Origin: Paenibacillus paeoniae
GTDB taxonomy: Bacteria; Bacillota; Bacilli; Paenibacillales; Paenibacillaceae
Direction of reading: 5' to 3'
NCBI RefSeq assembly: GCF_003388735.1
Contig: NZ_QUBQ01000006.1
Span: 1-64,000 of the forward strand
Length of the DNA stretch: 64,000 nucleotides
The stretch's first letter is position 1, and each line of letters starts with the position of its first letter. Of this stretch, positions 17,093-25,171 are shown piece after piece. The position numbers and the translations under genes are program-made. Below the pieces are notes generated by a model. It was not told the DNA's origin. It searched no databases and saw only the letters and a list, made by a program, of their open reading frames with translations.

Positions 17093-17620
17093 TTGATCGT
17101 TGCCAACTTAGCAAGGGAACAATTTGAAGCCATGGATGACAAGGCTCTGGGAGCCGCATGTTTTGCACCGCTAATCCATGCTTATAAGGAAATGGAGAGT
17201 ACCGGAGGGAACTTCGTCAAACTCGTCTACAACCGATTCAGTAAAGGACAGCAGGCATTATTTGCCTTTTGGACGTACTATAGCCACGTACGGGAATCAC
17301 AAGCCGACCTCTATTGGTGGAGCGCCTTCTTTATGGCCAATCCGCTGCGATGGGAAGCTCTTCAGGCCAGTTTGCGCTACTTCAATGACCTATCCACGCT
17401 AGAGATCGTAAAGACTATGGATGCAGGTTTGACAGCAAGGAATCATCCCCGAAGCTTAATGAATTTCGATGTTTCAATGGGCGATCTGGAGCAAGATGAG
17501 CCCTTGTCTGCCATCGTCGCGGTTGAATACAATAAACTGCTTGCAGCATTACCCGGAACATTAAATCTCATAGCCGCACATATTCGAGGACATCAGGACG
17601 ATTTCATCACCCTCGCATAA
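17093..17620 (+). CDS. Conserved hypothetical soluble protein
   Basis: About 175 residues; I do not recognise the family. It has no signal peptide or membrane segment, and is rich in aromatic residues (FAFWTYYSHV, DLYWWSAFFMANPLRW), suggesting a compact helical fold. TTG 17093 is chosen because GGAGGGG lies five bases upstream; the in-frame ATG at 17063 has no such site. It is transcribed away from the ArsR/yjbQ pair and ends at its own terminator. Confidence 0.65.
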   Translation: MIVANLAREQFEAMDDKALGAACFAPLIHAYKEMESTGGNFVKLVYNRFSKGQQALFAFWTYYSHVRESQADLYWWSAFFMANPLRWEALQASLRYFNDLSTLEIVKTMDAGLTARNHPRSLMNFDVSMGDLEQDEPLSAIVAVEYNKLLAALPGTLNLIAAHIRGHQDDFITLA

Positions 17621-17634
17621 TGCGCATAAATAGA

Positions 17635-17668
17635 AGACCGGCCACGCTATCACCATAGCTTGCCGGTC
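17635..17668 (+). terminator. Intrinsic terminator
   Basis: Hairpin with arms GACCGGC and GCCGGTC around a GCTA/TAGC inner pairing, 15 bases past the stop of the hypothetical gene. The T-run is weak (CCTCTGCT), so efficiency is uncertain. Confidence 0.5.
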
Positions 17669-17768
17669 CTCTGCTGGCCGTATTTCTGAACAAAAAGAAA
17701 TCGCCCGACTCTCCATGAGCCAGGCGTCTATTCTCTATTGCTTATTTTTCCGAGTTCACCGTCACTGC

Positions 17769-18074
17769 CTACGCGATAGGCTGCTCCGACATTGCTGCGT
17801 CAAGCATCGACTTCCAATCCGAAAACCGCGTTTCTCTGGCTACATGCCGATTAAGAAGCTCTTCCGGGATGAGGTTCATATCTTCCTTCGTGTAAGCTTG
17901 GAAGTTTCCTCTATCCAGAAACTCTTGCATGCTCTTGCAATTGGAATTTTTGCTCATGAACGACTCGTTGAACAGATGTGCCAGTGACGATTGTTCCAGT
18001 TCTGCTTGATTCGCCTTTTGCTCTTTCAGCTCGATTAGCAAATCATCGAACGACATAGGTTTGTTTTTTCTCAA
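17769..18074 (-). CDS. Small hypothetical protein
   Basis: A 101-residue acidic, helical protein (SFDDLLIELKEQKANQAELEQ), no export signal or membrane segment and no recognised domain. The TTG start at 18074 has AAGGAG seven bases upstream. It follows the DUF3934 gene by 36 bases in the same orientation, so they may be co-transcribed. Confidence 0.6.
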   Translation of the reverse strand: MRKNKPMSFDDLLIELKEQKANQAELEQSSLAHLFNESFMSKNSNCKSMQEFLDRGNFQAYTKEDMNLIPEELLNRHVARETRFSDWKSMLDAAMSEQPIA

Positions 18075-18110
18075 ATGACCACTCCTTGGTTTGTATCCGT
18101 CATTATTGTA

Positions 18111-18299
18111 TTAAGATTCGGAATTGTTGCCACTGCTATTCTTCGTTTCAGAAGCAGCAGTACCTTCCTTCCTCTTCGTTCCCTTGCTCTTGTAAGGCTT
18201 AGGTGTATTCTGGGCGCGTCTGGTACTTGCTTGCCAGCGATTCCAGCCTTTCTTGTCCGTTCCCCTGCCTGTTCCGCCTTTACCTTTTGCTTTGCTCAA
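18111..18299 (-). CDS. DUF3934 small basic protein
   Basis: A 62-residue, highly basic protein beginning SKAKGKGGTGRGTDKKGWNRW, the hallmark of the DUF3934 family of spore-forming Bacilli. Function is unknown; the composition suggests nucleic-acid or phosphate-surface binding. The TTG start has GGAG seven bases upstream. Confidence 0.75.
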   Translation of the reverse strand: MSKAKGKGGTGRGTDKKGWNRWQASTRRAQNTPKPYKSKGTKRKEGTAASETKNSSGNNSES

Positions 18300-18405
18300 A
18301 CAATCACTCCATCACAGACGTCTGTCTTTTCAAGTCATACCCTTCATTATACGTGATATTTCGCTTACTTACTATGAATATCCTAAACTTGGCACTCATT
18401 TTCTT

Positions 18406-18445
18406 CAAAAAAAGCTCTGCATGAAGCCGGAGCCTCATACAGAGC
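18406..18445 (-). terminator. Intrinsic terminator of the GH8 gene
   Basis: On the minus strand the arms GCTCTGTATGA and TCATGCAGAGC are followed by TTTTTTTG, 44 bases past the GH8 stop codon. Confidence 0.85.
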
Positions 18446-18488
18446 CGAGTCTTTGTCTATAATTGGAGAAGCATTCAAGCTCAAACGA

Positions 18489-20879
18489 TCAAGCCCCGTA
18501 TACCTCAAATTCCCATAGGGAGTAGCCATATGCTGTCGCTCTTGTAGTTGCATATACACGAACATATCTGGCGTTTGTCGCGCTAAATGTAATATCGTCG
18601 ATTGCGCCGTCGCCGCTAGTGGTGCTGTAGACTGTCGTCCAGTTCGTCGGCGTGCCGCTGTCGTTGGATACTTGAATGGAATACGCGGTAGCGTATGCAT
18701 CTTCCCAGCTCAGCTTTACCCGATTGATGCTTTGAGTGGAACCTAAATTCACATAAATCCATTGGGGAGATGCGCCGTATGCGCTTGCCCACCTCGTTGC
18801 TGCATTGCCGTCTACCGCTTTGTCTCCTTCATGTCCTGCAATCTCAACCGAACTTGTCGCCGTCGCTTTATTCAGGGCAAGGTTAGAGGGGGCAGTGCTG
18901 CCCCCGTACACCTCAAATTCCCAAAGCGAGTACCCGTATGGCGTACCTCTGACCGTACCGTGCACACGTACATATTTCGCCGTACGAGCCGCGAACGTAA
19001 CGTCGTCGATAGCTCCGTCGCCTGTGGTCGTCGTATACACTGTCGTCCAGTTCGTTGGCGTGCCGCTGTCATTGGACATCTGAATCGTGTAGGAAGAAGC
19101 ATACGCCGCTTCCCAATTCAGCTTCACGCGGTTAACGGATTGCGAAGAGCCCAGATTTACATAGATCCATTGAGGGTCAGCGCCAGCAGCACTAGCCCAT
19201 CTGGTGGTATTGCTGCCATCGAACGCTCTGGATGCCTCAAAGCCGGTTCCCTCAACCGAGCTCGCCGTTGCCGCTTTATTCAGTGCCAGATTCGTCCCTG
19301 TAGGCGGGTTAGTTCCTGATAAGGTGGTTGCCGTCGCCGTATTGCTATTGCCGGACAAATTGCCCGCAGCGTCGACCGCCCTCACCGTATAACTGTAACT
19401 CGTATTCGAGGACAGTCCGGAATCGGAATAGGACAATCCTGTCGCTGTGCCGATCTGATTGCCGCCGCGATAGATGCGGTAGCCCGTCACTCCGACATTG
19501 TCAGTCGAAGCGTTCCAAGTCAAGTTAATACTGCTGCTGGAAGTCGCTGCAGCCGTCAAGCCCCCTGGAACTGTAGGCGCCTGCGTATCGGTCGCAGTTG
19601 CGATCGGCTTCCACCAATTGCCCGTAATGAACAGCATGGTCATCAGGTTGTAGGAATCGCTGTAATAGTTCTCTTGCTTGTTCTTCATCCAATCCCAGCC
19701 CGCATTAACCCAAGCCTGATGGCTCGTGCTTGTCGTGCTTGCCGCGATGAATGGCGATACGAATACAGCGGTCGCGTAGCCGCCGATCGTTGTACCGTTC
19801 AACTGATAGCCGTCCCTAATATTGGCCGGACTGTTGCTTGCTTTCCCTTTAATCCAGACCGCGATTTTATCTGCAATCGTCTTGCCTCGCGTATCGCCGT
19901 ACATCGCATAATCCATCACGATGCGCAGCGGCACGCGCGCTGCATTGTAATAGTAAGCATTTGTTTGCTGGAATTCGTTCAAGTACCATTCAGGTGCGGG
20001 TTGAGGAGGATTGTTGACGACAAAATCGGAGATTAATCCTGTCGATGAGGCGTAGTTGTTGCTTACTTGCGTGTAGACATTATACAAATTGTTAATGACG
20101 TTATTCCACGTCTGATCGCCTGTGAACTCATAGAAAGCGCGAAGATGGGAGAGCATCCAGTCAGATGGACGCGTGGCCAGCGAGCTCTTGGAATCCCAGT
20201 CGCCCAGGTTCAGACGATTATTAGTCGTCACGTAGCTGGCTTTGATGCCATTAGTAATCATATTCTGGGCTTCAGCCAAATAATTGACCGTACCGCCAGA
20301 GCCCCATTGCTTGTGGGCAAGCAGAAGGGAGTACGCAATGTCCAGATCTCCGTCCGTCGCCGAGCCAAAATGCCCCTGAGCGTTGATGTGATCCGCGACT
20401 ACCCAGCCCATCAGATTGGAGTTGCCCGAGCTTTTGTAAGCGCGTGCAGTTTTGAACAGACCATTGAATATCGTTTGCGCATTGGGATCATGTCCCGCCA
20501 TCAGCGCCGTAATGACCATGCCGTAGCCTTGCCCCTCCGACGTGCCCAGCGGCACGAAACCTTCGGCGCTGCCTGTTATCTCGCCCCTCACATAATAACC
20601 GCCTGGAAGCGACGCCAGATTGTTTTTCAGATACTTGCCTTTCCAATAATCATAGTATGCCGCCACGGCTGTATTCATCGCCGCCTGCGTCACATGGTTA
20701 GGTTTTATAATGCCGGAATAACTGACTTGCTGCGGGAACGGCATCAACTCGCCAGCGGCGTGGACCGTACCTTCTTTTCCCTTCGGAACGAAACCAATCG
20801 ATGCAACCATAGCCAAACACAGAAGCAGAAGAAACAGGGACTTCAATCTCGGTGAACCGATTAACGATGAAGTAAACAA
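18489..20879 (-). CDS. Secreted GH8 glycanase with FN3 and two discoidin domains
   Basis: A 796-residue secreted enzyme. Residues 1-42 are a signal peptide ending VHAA. Residues about 45-430 form a glycoside hydrolase family 8 (alpha/alpha)6 domain: Glu115 in GTSEGQGYG is the expected acid catalyst and the ATDGDLDIA segment (Asp176/178/180) holds the family's substrate-binding and base region. This subfamily includes chitosanases and beta-1,3-1,4-glucanases, so the substrate cannot be fixed. A fibronectin type III domain (about 435-520) and two F5/8 type C (CBM32-like) domains (about 530-660 and 668-796) follow. The TTG start has AAGGAGG nine bases upstream. It is a single-gene unit behind a LacI-type palindrome. 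Confidence 0.92.
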   Translation of the reverse strand: MFTSSLIGSPRLKSLFLLLLCLAMVASIGFVPKGKEGTVHAAGELMPFPQQVSYSGIIKPNHVTQAAMNTAVAAYYDYWKGKYLKNNLASLPGGYYVRGEITGSAEGFVPLGTSEGQGYGMVITALMAGHDPNAQTIFNGLFKTARAYKSSGNSNLMGWVVADHINAQGHFGSATDGDLDIAYSLLLAHKQWGSGGTVNYLAEAQNMITNGIKASYVTTNNRLNLGDWDSKSSLATRPSDWMLSHLRAFYEFTGDQTWNNVINNLYNVYTQVSNNYASSTGLISDFVVNNPPQPAPEWYLNEFQQTNAYYYNAARVPLRIVMDYAMYGDTRGKTIADKIAVWIKGKASNSPANIRDGYQLNGTTIGGYATAVFVSPFIAASTTSTSHQAWVNAGWDWMKNKQENYYSDSYNLMTMLFITGNWWKPIATATDTQAPTVPGGLTAAATSSSSINLTWNASTDNVGVTGYRIYRGGNQIGTATGLSYSDSGLSSNTSYSYTVRAVDAAGNLSGNSNTATATTLSGTNPPTGTNLALNKAATASSVEGTGFEASRAFDGSNTTRWASAAGADPQWIYVNLGSSQSVNRVKLNWEAAYASSYTIQMSNDSGTPTNWTTVYTTTTGDGAIDDVTFAARTAKYVRVHGTVRGTPYGYSLWEFEVYGGSTAPSNLALNKATATSSVEIAGHEGDKAVDGNAATRWASAYGASPQWIYVNLGSTQSINRVKLSWEDAYATAYSIQVSNDSGTPTNWTTVYSTTSGDGAIDDITFSATNARYVRVYATTRATAYGYSLWEFEVYGA

Positions 20880-20925
20880 ACTGCAACGCCTCCTTGATAT
20901 AGGATGTTGGCTAACCTCGTCTCAT

Positions 20926-20945
20926 AAGTTTAAGCGCTTAAACTT
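20926..20945. promoter_or_regulatory. 20-base palindromic operator upstream of GH8
   Basis: AAGTTTAAGCGCTTAAACTT is a perfect palindrome with a central CG, the form of LacI/GalR-family operators such as those of cellulose regulators. It lies in the 5' leader about 46 bases before the GH8 start, where a bound repressor would block transcription until an oligosaccharide inducer appears. A second perfect dyad, GGTTTCGAAACC at 20963-20974, lies nearby. Confidence 0.6.
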
Positions 20946-21061
20946 TTGGGACAAAAAAATAGGGTTTCGAAACCTGCTTTTAAAATAACACATTTCGATT
21001 CCCTTGAAAATACTTTCTGCCAAACCCTACAATCTCTCTATTTTTTCGTCAATCTTCCGCT

Positions 21062-21523
21062 CTATTGTCGAATGGCGGGCAGCTCGAATAGAGCGAGCGA
21101 TACCTCAGGCGCAACCTCGATTTCTCCCGCGTCGGTAAAGCGAAAGCTCCGATACAACGCCTTCGCAGGCTCATTTTTCGCCCCTGTACTAACCGTTATC
21201 CGCTTCTGCTCTCCCGCCCCCGTCAGCACATAAGACAAGAGCCCTTTCGCAATGCCTCTGCGGAAATATTGGGGATGGACAACCATCCGGCAAATGCCGA
21301 GCTGATGCTCATCAAGCTCATACGATATAAATCCGGCCAGCTCTTCCTCCAGCCAATAACCTACAAAGGTTTCTTCGCTTGCCATTATCGTCTCTGCCGT
21401 ATCGCGAAGGGGCGGAATATCATCGAACCCGATAATATCCGCCTCGATGCGGTAGGCGGGCAGTTGGACAGCCAGCATGGCTTTTGCCGTAATCGGTTCC
21501 CGGTGATTCAGTTTCTCGATCAT
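21062..21523 (-). CDS. GNAT-family N-acetyltransferase
   Basis: A 153-residue GNAT acetyltransferase. The acetyl-CoA-binding motif A is visible as ICRMVVHPQYFRRGIAKGLLSYVL (split RRGIAKG pyrophosphate loop) and the C-terminal strand as NEPAKALYRSFRF. The substrate is unknown. The ATG has GGAG nine bases upstream. A paired-stem hairpin sits in the presumed 5' leader. Confidence 0.85.
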   Translation of the reverse strand: MIEKLNHREPITAKAMLAVQLPAYRIEADIIGFDDIPPLRDTAETIMASEETFVGYWLEEELAGFISYELDEHQLGICRMVVHPQYFRRGIAKGLLSYVLTGAGEQKRITVSTGAKNEPAKALYRSFRFTDAGEIEVAPEVSLALFELPAIRQ

Positions 21524-21902
21524 GCTTCATCGCTCCGATGTTCGTTTTTTCCTTAATTATGTAGGTTGGACATAGGTTTCTTCCTATGTATTGCCCTACA
21601 TGTTATTCGTACTGTACCACAGGAGCAATTCCCGTTCCAATCTCTGTTTCAAGTGGCTATTAAAACCCGAGTTCTAGCCTATCTAAATTGCCCCGTTCAT
21701 CATCTGCCAGCAAAATAGGCTCGTCGCGCAAACCCGCTGCCTTCTATTCCAGCGAAATGATACAGATTATACCCTATCTAACTATGAAGGCTGATCTATA
21801 GGAATTCTCTATAAGCTTATAGTTTAACTATTGAATTAGCCAACAACATGTAATATAGTAGAAAAATCAATTTATTCCATTAGACAGGGGCCATTTTCGC
21901 CT
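21524..21902. other. Divergent intergenic region with two dyads
   Basis: The region between the GNAT and chemoreceptor genes contains a two-stage hairpin at 21559-21601 (arms ATGTAGG/CCTACAT and ACATAGG/CCTATGT with a TTTCTT loop) and a perfect palindrome CTATAAGCTTATAG at 21809-21822. Neither is followed by a T-run, so they are not terminators. No reading frame in between looks coding. Confidence 0.5.
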
Positions 21903-23618
21903 ATGAAGCAACCGAAAGAACCAGCATTTCGATTCACGATCAACCGCAAGCTTTTTGCGGGATTTACTGCCGTACTTGTTGTACTGATGGCTACGGTTGC
22001 CATCGGTTACTTCCAGATCACACAAGTAGACCGACATTATACGTCCATCATCGAAGATAAAGCCCACAAACTCATGCTCATTCAAGAGTTGAATGTTGAA
22101 GTCAAAAAGGAGCAAGCCGCACTTCGCGGATATTTGCTGCTTGGCGATCCGGAATCGCTGCAAGGCTTCACCGACGCTCATAACGACTATAAGGCGCTAA
22201 GCCGCGGTCTGGAAGCAATCATTGTGCATCCTGAAGCTGCCGCTATGCTGCAAGAGCTTGATCAACTGGAGAGCGAATACTACTTCACTTCGAATAAATC
22301 TATCAAACTGAAGGTATCCGGCGATACGAAGCAGTATCTGGAGATTACGTCGACGCAAGGGCAGGAGATTCTGAAGAAATTCGACCAAAAGGCCGACACC
22401 TTAATCGCCTATCAACAAAACTTGCTTGATGAAAGCAAAGAGGAAGTACATAACGAAGTACAAGCCATCAAGCAATTGGTGCTGCTGCTCGGCATTGCTG
22501 CCGTTATGATCGGCCTTATCGTCTCCTGGGCTGTCGGACGCATCATCTCGAGGCCCGTCATCTCCATTGCATCGGCGGCAAAGCAAATTGCGGCAGGCGA
22601 TCTCACTTCTGAGAAAATGATCATTCGCAACCGGGATGAGGTGGGCGATTTGGCCCGTTCTTTCAATGAGATGTCGGAGCAGCTTCGCAGCCTGATCAAG
22701 CATGTCCACAGCAGTGCAGAGCAGGTAGCGGCATCTGCGCAGCAGCTGTCGGCAACTAGCGAGCAAGCCTCCGCTGCTTCGGGACAAATTGCAGGCACAA
22801 TGCAGCAGGTGGCATCGGATGCGAATGATGGATTCACCCATTTGGAGGAAGCCTCTCGGACGATCCACGACATGTCGGCTGGCGTACTGCATATTTCCGC
22901 CAAGACACAGCATGTCTCGCATTCCGCTTTCGAAGCCCACGACCGCGCGGAGGAAGGCAGTCATGCGATCCATACCGCCACTCGCCAAATGGGCTCCATC
23001 TACGAGGCGGTATCCGGCTTATCTGTACAAATCGACGGACTAGGCGAGCGCTCCACCCAAATTGGACATATTCTGAACGCCATTACAGATATGGCCAAGC
23101 AGACGAATATTCTGTCGCTGAACGCTGGTATTGAAGCAGCGCGAGCAGGGGAGAACGGGAAGGGCTTCCTCGTCATAGCCAGCGAAATACGCAAGCTGGC
23201 AGAGGAGTCGTCTCATTCGGCCGGGCAAATCTCGGAATTGATCGCTTCTATTCAAGTGGAGACGAATCAAGCTGTGCAGAAGATGGGCACTGCCTCTCAA
23301 GAGGTCGCCTCCGGACTGAATGCCGTTCGTTCCGCAGGTACGGCATTCGAATCCATTCAGCACTCTGTCCATGCTGTGAATGGTCAAATCCAAGAAGTTT
23401 CGTCTTCCATTCAACAAGTGGCTGCCGGAGCAGAGCAGATCGTCGGCGCGATGAAGGCTGTAACGACTGCATCTGAGTCTACCGTTCGCGGCGCTCAAGA
23501 AGTATCTGCCGCCACAGAGGAGCAGCTCGCCTCTATGGAAGAGGTGTCTTCGTCCGCCAGAATGTTGTCCCTGATGTCCGAGCAATTGCAGGGTCAACTG
23601 GATAAATTCAAAATATAA
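21903..23618 (+). CDS. Methyl-accepting chemotaxis protein
   Basis: A 571-residue transmembrane chemoreceptor. Transmembrane segments at about 18-38 and 191-212 bracket an extracellular four-helix-type sensor of about 150 residues (ALRGYLLLGDPESLQGF resembles CHASE3/4HB sensors). A HAMP domain (about 213-265, SRPVISIASAAKQIAAGDLT) leads to the signalling coiled coil with the conserved hairpin tip TNILSLNAGIEAARAGENGK. It would pass ligand binding to CheA/CheW. The ribosome binding site is weak (CAGGGG 12 bases away). No che genes are adjacent. Confidence 0.93.
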   Translation: MKQPKEPAFRFTINRKLFAGFTAVLVVLMATVAIGYFQITQVDRHYTSIIEDKAHKLMLIQELNVEVKKEQAALRGYLLLGDPESLQGFTDAHNDYKALSRGLEAIIVHPEAAAMLQELDQLESEYYFTSNKSIKLKVSGDTKQYLEITSTQGQEILKKFDQKADTLIAYQQNLLDESKEEVHNEVQAIKQLVLLLGIAAVMIGLIVSWAVGRIISRPVISIASAAKQIAAGDLTSEKMIIRNRDEVGDLARSFNEMSEQLRSLIKHVHSSAEQVAASAQQLSATSEQASAASGQIAGTMQQVASDANDGFTHLEEASRTIHDMSAGVLHISAKTQHVSHSAFEAHDRAEEGSHAIHTATRQMGSIYEAVSGLSVQIDGLGERSTQIGHILNAITDMAKQTNILSLNAGIEAARAGENGKGFLVIASEIRKLAEESSHSAGQISELIASIQVETNQAVQKMGTASQEVASGLNAVRSAGTAFESIQHSVHAVNGQIQEVSSSIQQVAAGAEQIVGAMKAVTTASESTVRGAQEVSAATEEQLASMEEVSSSARMLSLMSEQLQGQLDKFKI

Positions 23619-23626
23619 GGACATGC

Positions 23627-23668
23627 AAAAGGGCAGTTCCGCTTTCCGTTTGGAAATCGTGACTGCCC
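23627..23668. terminator. Bidirectional terminator after the chemoreceptor gene
   Basis: Arms AAAAGGGCAGT and ACTGCCCTTCT form a hairpin with an inner CGCTTTCC/GGAAATCG pairing. A-run on the left and T-rich right side let it act in both directions. Confidence 0.75.
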
Positions 23669-23686
23669 TTCTGCTTGCCAATTCGT

Positions 23687-23881
23687 CTAGATGCCAACCG
23701 GCACCATATATAGCCCCGACTGTTCATCCGACTTCACAGCTACCTTCACCTGATAGGTTGCCATAATCATCTCTTCTGTCATAACGGATTCCGGCGCGCC
23801 TTCCCCCACAATCCGTCCTTCCTTCATCACTATAATGCGATCGCTATATCGAATGGCTTGATTCATATCATGCAGCACCAT
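23687..23881 (-). pseudogene. C-terminal remnant of an iron-siderophore ABC ATPase
   Basis: Sixty-four codons on the minus strand encode the end of a FecE/FhuC-type ATPase, starting at the H-loop (MVLHDMNQAIRYSDRIIVM) and running to a normal C-terminus. Walker A, signature and Walker B are all missing. The reading frame continues rightward past 23881 (to an ATG at 23938) but that part is antisense to the neighbouring ATPase remnant and not homologous. It is thus the stump of a broken gene, head to head with the next one. Confidence 0.8.
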
Positions 23882-23883
23882 CC

Positions 23884-24402
23884 GACTTGACTGTACGTGA
23901 GTTGGTTGCATACGGACGTTCTCCGCATCAGCATGCATTCCGTCATCGTCTGACTCCGGAAGATAACGCCATGATCGATTGGGCGCTGGGCAGCATGCGA
24001 ATTTGCAGTTACGAGCAACGTCCCTTCTATACCTTGTCCGGCGGCGAGCAGCAAAAAGCGCGCATCGCTATGGCACTCGCCCAAAAAACCGGCATTTTAT
24101 TACTCGACGAGCCGACCACTTATCTGGATATCGTCCATCAGTTGGAGCTGCTCCGTATGCTTGCCAAGCTGAACAGGGAACATAGCATAACCATTGTGAT
24201 GGTACTCCATGACCTGCAGCAGTCAGCTGCCTTCTGCCACCATCTTATCGCGATGCAGGGGGGCGAATTATTCGCCTCCGGCGATCCGAAGGAGCTGCTG
24301 ACGCCAGGATTTATGCGGGATGTGTTTCACATTCACGCCAAAGTAAGCTTTGCAGATCAATACCCGATTATTGTACCTATCATTCAAGAGAAGGAAGAGA
24401 GC
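23884..24402 (+). pseudogene. ABC ATPase remnant lacking Walker A, in frame with hmoA
   Basis: From LTVRELVAYGRSPHQ onward this is a FecE/FhuC-type ATPase: signature LSGGEQQKARIAMAL, Walker B ILLLDEPTTYLD and H-loop VMVLHDLQQ are intact. The first roughly 95 residues, including Walker A, are absent, so it cannot hydrolyse ATP. The sequence joins the opposite-strand ATPase stump at about 23881-23886. There is no stop codon before the following monooxygenase domain, so a 285-residue chimera (from TTG 23887) could be made in principle, though TTG 23887 has no convincing ribosome binding site. Confidence 0.75.
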
Positions 24403-24744
24403 ATGATCATTGTAACGAATACGTCCCACATTACGAAAGGCGATGGAGAGAAGCTCATTGAAAGATTCGATCGGATCGGCAAAGTGGAGGGCATGGAGGG
24501 GTTCCTGGGACTGGAGGTGCTTTTCACGCAAAACGTAAAGGAATACGATGAAGTATCCGTCGTAACCCGTTGGAGATCCAGGGAAGACTTCCAGAACTGG
24601 ACGCGCAGCGAAGCATTCCGCGAATCGCATTCGGGCCGGAAGACGCCCGACTATATTCTGTCCAACAAAATTACGTTTCAGGAGGTTAAAGTAAAGCGCA
24701 ATCCGCTTCCTCCTTCAGATCCGACAGAGGCTATTGCGCAATAA
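24403..24744 (+). CDS. HmoA-like heme-degrading monooxygenase
   Basis: A 113-residue antibiotic-biosynthesis-monooxygenase (ABM) fold protein resembling Bacillus HmoA/IsdG-type enzymes, which open the haem ring and free iron. Visible features are the N-terminal strand MIIVTNTSHITKG, GFLGLEVLF, and VTRWRSREDFQNWTRSEAFRESH, where the Trp/Phe and His positions of the family lie. The ATG at 24403 has its own AAGGAAGAG site, so it can be translated separately even though the upstream ATPase remnant is in frame. It was probably once the end of an iron or haem uptake unit. Confidence 0.8.
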   Translation: MIIVTNTSHITKGDGEKLIERFDRIGKVEGMEGFLGLEVLFTQNVKEYDEVSVVTRWRSREDFQNWTRSEAFRESHSGRKTPDYILSNKITFQEVKVKRNPLPPSDPTEAIAQ

Positions 24745-24758
24745 AGAGTGCAAAACAT

Positions 24759-24795
24759 CAGAAGGGGACTCCGTCACATTCGGAATCCCCTTCTA
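24759..24795. terminator. Intrinsic terminator between hmoA and DUF4180 genes
   Basis: Arms GAAGGGGACTCCG and CGGAATCCCCTTC (one mismatch) form a strong hairpin between two convergent genes. The flanks are only moderately T/A-rich. Confidence 0.7.
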
Positions 24796-24802
24796 CTCAT
24801 CG

Positions 24803-25168
24803 TTATGCAACGCCATGCAGCGCCTTTAACGCCTCTTCCTCTGTAGCCTTGAAGAAGAAGTTTTGACCGTGGTTGCATTCATAGATAAAGTCATTCAAGC
24901 TCTTACTGTTATAACCGCTAAAATCGCCAACTACAGCCAGCTTGGTGCGGTAATTGGTGCACTTCTGTAATATTTCACCTGCAAGACCCGTTTTCAGCTC
25001 AAAAAAATCCTCGTGAATCAGTTCCTTCCGGATCATCAGCTTATCACAGTCCAAATAATGGGCATTCATAATGGCATCGAGCGCATCCTGCACATCTCCG
25101 ATTACGACGCCGTCGCCTGACAGGATAGCGACCTTCGAATGGCCGCTTGCATCTATCGTCAAGTTCAT
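24803..25168 (-). CDS. DUF4180 domain protein
   Basis: A 121-residue cytoplasmic protein matching the DUF4180 pattern: FFELKTGLAGEILQKCTNYRTKLAVVGDFS and SKSLNDFIYECNHGQ. Function is unknown. AAGGAAGGAG lies upstream of the ATG. It is the only intact gene of a minus-strand pair whose upstream member is a deletion scar. Confidence 0.8.
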   Translation of the reverse strand: MNLTIDASGHSKVAILSGDGVVIGDVQDALDAIMNAHYLDCDKLMIRKELIHEDFFELKTGLAGEILQKCTNYRTKLAVVGDFSGYNSKSLNDFIYECNHGQNFFFKATEEEALKALHGVA

Positions 25169-25171
25169 CCT

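Noticed and set aside
20067..20855. A 262-codon plus-strand frame opposite the GH8 gene
   Set aside because: It is antisense to a clearly conserved catalytic domain, has no ribosome binding site and reads as biased mirror codons.
22401..23681. Long minus-strand frames opposite the chemoreceptor
   Set aside because: Produced by the Ala/Gln-rich coiled-coil codons of the receptor; no independent coding evidence.
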